DNA of 7,967 nucleotides from an uncultured Alphaproteobacteria bacterium. GTDB lineage: Bacteria; Pseudomonadota; Alphaproteobacteria; Rickettsiales; UBA1997. Position numbers and translations under genes: made by a program. Shown in pieces: positions 5,914 through 7,967 of this stretch. The first letter of the stretch is position 1. Every line of letters begins with the position of its first letter. The notes below the pieces were generated by a model that was not told the origin of the DNA, did not search any database, and saw only the letters and a program-made list of their open reading frames with translations. The stretch lies in contig CAIUFU010000127.1 of assembly GCA_903898475.1 (NCBI GenBank), positions 1 through 7,967 on the forward strand. Direction: 5' to 3'.

Positions 5914-6547
5914 CTTTAAAGCACGTCTTAAAGCAGTAACTAGCTACGCAAGTTTGATTACTTGCGTAGCTTTTTATTTTGTCGCAAGCCCAGCGCTTGC
6001 CGCAGAAAAAAAATTCGATGAATATCGCAGTGATCTCGAGCAAATCGAAACCTACCTCAACAACATCCACAACCTAACCGCCAAATTTATTCAAGAAACT
6101 TCCGACGGCAATGTCTCGGAAGGCAAATTTTACTTGGCGCGCCCAGGCAAAATGCGCATTGAATATTTAGCCCAGCCAAAAATCGTCATTGCGGTGAACG
6201 GCTCAGTACTTTCTTATTTTGACGTTGAGCTTGATGAAATCTCGCGCCTCAGCACCAACACAACTCCGGCGTCTTTCCTAACTCGCGAGAATATTTCCTT
6301 TTCTGCCAAAGATGTTGAAATCACCAATGTCAAAAAAACTGCCAGCCAAATCAAAGTTTCGGTGATGAAAAAAAATCGCAAAGAAGCCGGAGAATTTAGT
6401 TTGATTTTTGCCACCAATCCACTGCGCTTCATCAAAATGGAAGTCAAAAACGACCTCGACCAAATCGTTGGCGTCACGCTTTCTGACATTGATTTCAGGA
6501 GCCCGATTTCTGACAAAATGTTCGTCATCAAAAAATCATCCAACTAG
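5888..6547 (+). CDS. lolA: LolA, periplasmic outer-membrane lipoprotein carrier
   Basis: A 219-residue precursor of the LolA family; LolA takes lipoproteins from the LolCDE complex at the inner membrane and hands them to the outer membrane (LolB where present). The signal peptide has an unusually long basic n-region (residues 1-20, with Lys/Arg at 2, 3, 11, 13, 15), a hydrophobic core about 21-34 and a PALA cleavage site at 35-38. LolA features follow: the LTAKFIQETSDG block (63-74), SEGKFYLARPGKMRIEY (78-93), a hydrophobic VNGSVLSYFDVELDEISR strand pair (about 104-121) and a C-terminal VGVTLSDIDF strand. The ATG at 5888 overlaps the carrier gene by 26 nt and has a GAAGG site. Codons 19-30 of the signal peptide coincide with a perfect intrinsic terminator. 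tolR starts 3 nt after the TAG, so co-transcription and coupled translation are likely. Confidence 0.88.
   Translation: MKKLTTQNSFKARLKAVTSYASLITCVAFYFVASPALAAEKKFDEYRSDLEQIETYLNNIHNLTAKFIQETSDGNVSEGKFYLARPGKMRIEYLAQPKIVIAVNGSVLSYFDVELDEISRLSTNTTPASFLTRENISFSAKDVEITNVKKTASQIKVSVMKKNRKEAGEFSLIFATNPLRFIKMEVKNDLDQIVGVTLSDIDFRSPISDKMFVIKKSSN
5942..5980 (+). terminator. Intrinsic terminator embedded in the lolA signal-peptide codons
   Basis: AGCTACGCAAG (5942-5952) pairs perfectly with CTTGCGTAGCT (5961-5971) around an 8-nt loop, followed at once by TTTTTATTTT (5971-5980). It lies 28 nt after the TAG of the carrier gene, the normal place for its terminator, but also 54 nt inside lolA, in frame with no disruption of the signal peptide. 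Ribosomes initiating at 5888 would cover the stem, so termination could depend on lolA translation. That regulatory reading is inference; the hairpin and its position are seen directly. Confidence 0.8.
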
Positions 6548-6550
6548 TTA

Positions 6551-6970
6551 ATGGCCGTCTCATTTGATTCCAAAAACAGTAAAAAACGTCGCGTCATTAG
6601 CGAAATTAACATCACGCCTTTCGTTGATGTGCTTTTAGTTTTGTTGATTATTTTTATGGTTGCAGCTCCAATGATGACAAGCTCAATCAACATCGATCTT
6701 CCAAAAGGTGCTGCAACTCCATCCAATGAAAAAATCCAACCTATTTCTATTTCGGTAAAATCAGACGGTTCAATTTTTTTACAAGACGAGTCTATAAAAC
6801 TCGCCACTATTCCCTCGCGACTTTTACAAATCACCGGCAATAATTTAAGCAATAAAATTTACGTTCGCGCTGACAAAAATCTCGATTACGGCCGCGTCAT
6901 GGAAGTGGTGCGCACTGTCAGCCTCGCCGGATTTAACCAAGTGTCTCTTGCAACAGAATTGGCTCAATGA
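6551..6970 (+). CDS. tolR: TolR, ExbD/TolR-family component of the Tol-Pal system
   Basis: A 139-residue protein of ExbD/TolR size. It has a short basic cytoplasmic segment (KNSKKRR, 8-14), one transmembrane helix (about 24-43) and a periplasmic domain ending in the conserved RADKNLDYGRVMEVV block (106-120) and AGFNQVSLATE. The helix motif ITPFVDVLLVLL contains Asp26, equivalent to the essential proton-channel Asp (Asp23 in E. coli TolR). TolR works with TolQ as a proton-driven motor that energises TolA for outer-membrane constriction and stability. The following tolA-like gene favours TolR over ExbD. It starts 3 nt after the lolA stop, without a Shine-Dalgarno, and its TGA overlaps the tolA-like ATG (ATGA). 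The usual upstream neighbour tolQ is absent, which is odd because TolR cannot function without a TolQ partner; one should exist elsewhere. Confidence 0.92.
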   Translation: MAVSFDSKNSKKRRVISEINITPFVDVLLVLLIIFMVAAPMMTSSINIDLPKGAATPSNEKIQPISISVKSDGSIFLQDESIKLATIPSRLLQITGNNLSNKIYVRADKNLDYGRVMEVVRTVSLAGFNQVSLATELAQ

Positions 6971-7845
6971 TTAAGAACCTTCTCTACTCGCTATTTCTGC
7001 ACTTTCTGCTGCTGCTTGGCATTTACGCCAATTTTAATTTGAAAGAAGTTGACGAAAGCAAAACCACCGAAATCGCGGTTAGTTTGATCTCGCTAAATGG
7101 CAGCGAAAATTCTAGTAACACCAAGCCAAGCGCTGAAGTCAAAGAGGAAGCTCAAGCAAAACCAGTTAAAAAAATAAAAGTAAAAGCTGCGGCTAGTTCC
7201 GACAAAAAATCGAAAAAAAATCAGGTCAAAGAAGTTCAGAAAAAATTAACCAAATCAAAAGCTGCCAAGGCTGTAGCCAAGCCAATTACAGAAGAAAGTT
7301 CTGAAGAATTTAAACCTCAAGAAGTTGCCAAAGAAATTCCCAAAGAAGTCAGCAAACCGCAAGAAGATGAAGAGGTAAATAAAAATCACGACGCCGAAGA
7401 ACACGCCACTTCCAACAAAGAAAAAGATTTGGGCGCCGAGAAAAAAATCGACAAAAATACTGAAGAAAGCGAAGCCAAAACTGCCGCCAAAGATTCTGCC
7501 AACATGGCCAGCAACATCGAAACTCTCGATCTCTCAGCGCGCGAAAAATTCAACATTCAGTCGCAACTAAAAAGATGCTACAATCGCGCCGTTGATGAAA
7601 CCAAGCTGGAGAGCAATTTGCGCATTGTAGTTAAAGCCCATGTCAGCGAAGAAGGCTACATTGATTCTGATTTGAATGATTTAGTTGACGCTGAGCGCTA
7701 CAACAACCCGAAAGAATTTAACTACAAAATCGCCATCGACAATGCGCGCCGCGCGCTAGATTTGTGCAGCCCTTTGCGCAACCTGCCGCTAGATAAATAT
7801 GATGTGTGGAAAGAAGTGATTTTGGAGTTTGGCAAAGAGGAGTAA
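6967..7845 (+). CDS. tolA: TolA-like cell-envelope protein (inner-membrane anchor, long charged linker, TolA C-terminal domain)
   Basis: A 292-residue protein with the TolA layout. An N-terminal transmembrane anchor (about residues 4-22) carries Ser8 and His12 with the S-x3-H spacing seen in the TolA/TonB helix that contacts TolQR/ExbBD. Residues about 50-180 form a long Lys/Glu/Ala-rich linker expected to span the periplasm, with many KK, KE and EE runs rather than regular TolA repeats. The C-terminal domain (about 188-292) has the alphaproteobacterial TolA/TonB-C look: IQSQLKRCYN, VSEEGYID, an A-rich helix with RRALDLCSPLRNLP, and YDVWKEVILEF at the end. Cys204 and Cys267 could form the domain disulfide. 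It overlaps tolR by 4 nt, implying coupled translation. It should link the TolQR motor to TolB/Pal at the outer membrane. A palindromic repeat starts on the last base of the TAA. Linker divergence leaves a TonB-like protein as a small alternative. Confidence 0.83.
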   Translation: MIKNLLYSLFLHFLLLLGIYANFNLKEVDESKTTEIAVSLISLNGSENSSNTKPSAEVKEEAQAKPVKKIKVKAAASSDKKSKKNQVKEVQKKLTKSKAAKAVAKPITEESSEEFKPQEVAKEIPKEVSKPQEDEEVNKNHDAEEHATSNKEKDLGAEKKIDKNTEESEAKTAAKDSANMASNIETLDLSAREKFNIQSQLKRCYNRAVDETKLESNLRIVVKAHVSEEGYIDSDLNDLVDAERYNNPKEFNYKIAIDNARRALDLCSPLRNLPLDKYDVWKEVILEFGKEE

Positions 7846-7919
7846 TGTCATGCTGAGCCTGTCGAAGCATGATTCTGGGTACGGACTAGAATCATGCTTC
7901 GACAGGCTCAGCATGACAT
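7845..7919. repeat. Perfect 32-nt-arm inverted repeat (dispersed palindromic element)
   Basis: Arms 7845-7876 and 7888-7919 are exact reverse complements of 32 nt with an 11-nt spacer; the two innermost spacer positions can also pair (one wobble). The arm core TGCTGAGCCTGTCGAAGCAT is, from memory, a repeat recurrent in many unrelated bacterial genomes and recognisable in translation as LSLSKHD and FDRLSMT. The element begins exactly on the last A of the tolA-like TAA stop. No T-tract follows, so it is not a classical terminator, though such a stable stem would shape the 3' end of the mRNA or block exonucleases. It carries no gene and looks like a non-autonomous mobile palindrome. Confidence 0.88.
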
Positions 7920-7967
7920 CTCAAAATTTATTGACTCCTACAAAAAACCAAAACACTCTTTTGCCCT

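Noticed and set aside
6214..6543. Antisense frame of 109 codons opposite lolA
   Set aside because: Shadow of a well-supported gene; no family features or start signals. The same applies to the antisense frames within the carrier and tolR.
7213..7220. Run of eight A in the tolA-like linker as a slippage site (similar runs in lolA and the nuclease gene)
   Set aside because: All frames read through intact to expected domains and no stimulatory structure is visible; A-rich codons (Lys) explain the runs.
7850..7967. Plus-strand frame open to the right edge, starting MLSLSKHDS
   Set aside because: The first two-thirds is a translation of the palindromic element, the rest is low-complexity; no ribosome-binding site. 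Probably not a gene.
1..7967. CRISPR array, tRNA or transposase
   Set aside because: No regularly spaced direct repeats, no cloverleaf-like segment and no transposase or integrase motifs seen on either strand.

Overview
The window looks like a moderately AT-rich alphaproteobacterial chromosome segment. This rests on a TolR/TolA pair, a periplasmic LolA, a TAXI-type TRAP solute receptor and a DAACS carrier, all Gram-negative envelope or import functions with alphaproteobacteria-like sequences. Short weak ribosome-binding sites, A-rich runs and dispersed palindromes would fit a Rickettsiales- or Holosporales-like lineage, but that placement is inference; no rRNA or other marker gene is present.

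Left part (1-1059): the 3' end of a plus-strand gene for a Ser/Pro-rich, highly charged, probably disordered protein of unknown function, open at the left edge and closed by a clear intrinsic terminator. Middle-left (1060-3428): two minus-strand genes. One fuses a DUF1016/YhcG-type N-terminal domain to a staphylococcal-nuclease-like C-terminal domain; the other encodes an unrecognised lipoprotein. The gap between them holds a 24-nt perfect palindrome and a 103-nt inverted repeat. Middle (3429-5913): a minus-strand TAXI periplasmic receptor with its own terminator, divergent across a 289-nt promoter region from a plus-strand dicarboxylate/amino-acid:cation symporter.

Right part (4690-7845): gltP-like carrier, lolA, tolR and tolA-like genes follow each other on the plus strand with overlaps or near-contact (26-nt overlap, 3-nt gap, 4-nt overlap), so they read as one tightly packed unit serving the envelope: LolA carries lipoproteins to the outer membrane, TolR and TolA belong to the trans-envelope Tol-Pal machine. 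No tolQ is adjacent. A textbook intrinsic terminator (11-bp stem plus T-tract) lies just after the carrier stop codon but inside the lolA signal-peptide codons, which is the most intriguing regulatory feature here. A second long perfect inverted repeat, of a dispersed palindrome type, begins on the last base of the tolA-like stop codon.

I found no CRISPR array, tRNA, rRNA, integrase or transposase. The best leads for something unusual are the DUF1016-SNase fusion with its internal partial duplication, the terminator embedded in the lolA signal peptide, and the two palindromic elements placed at gene ends.
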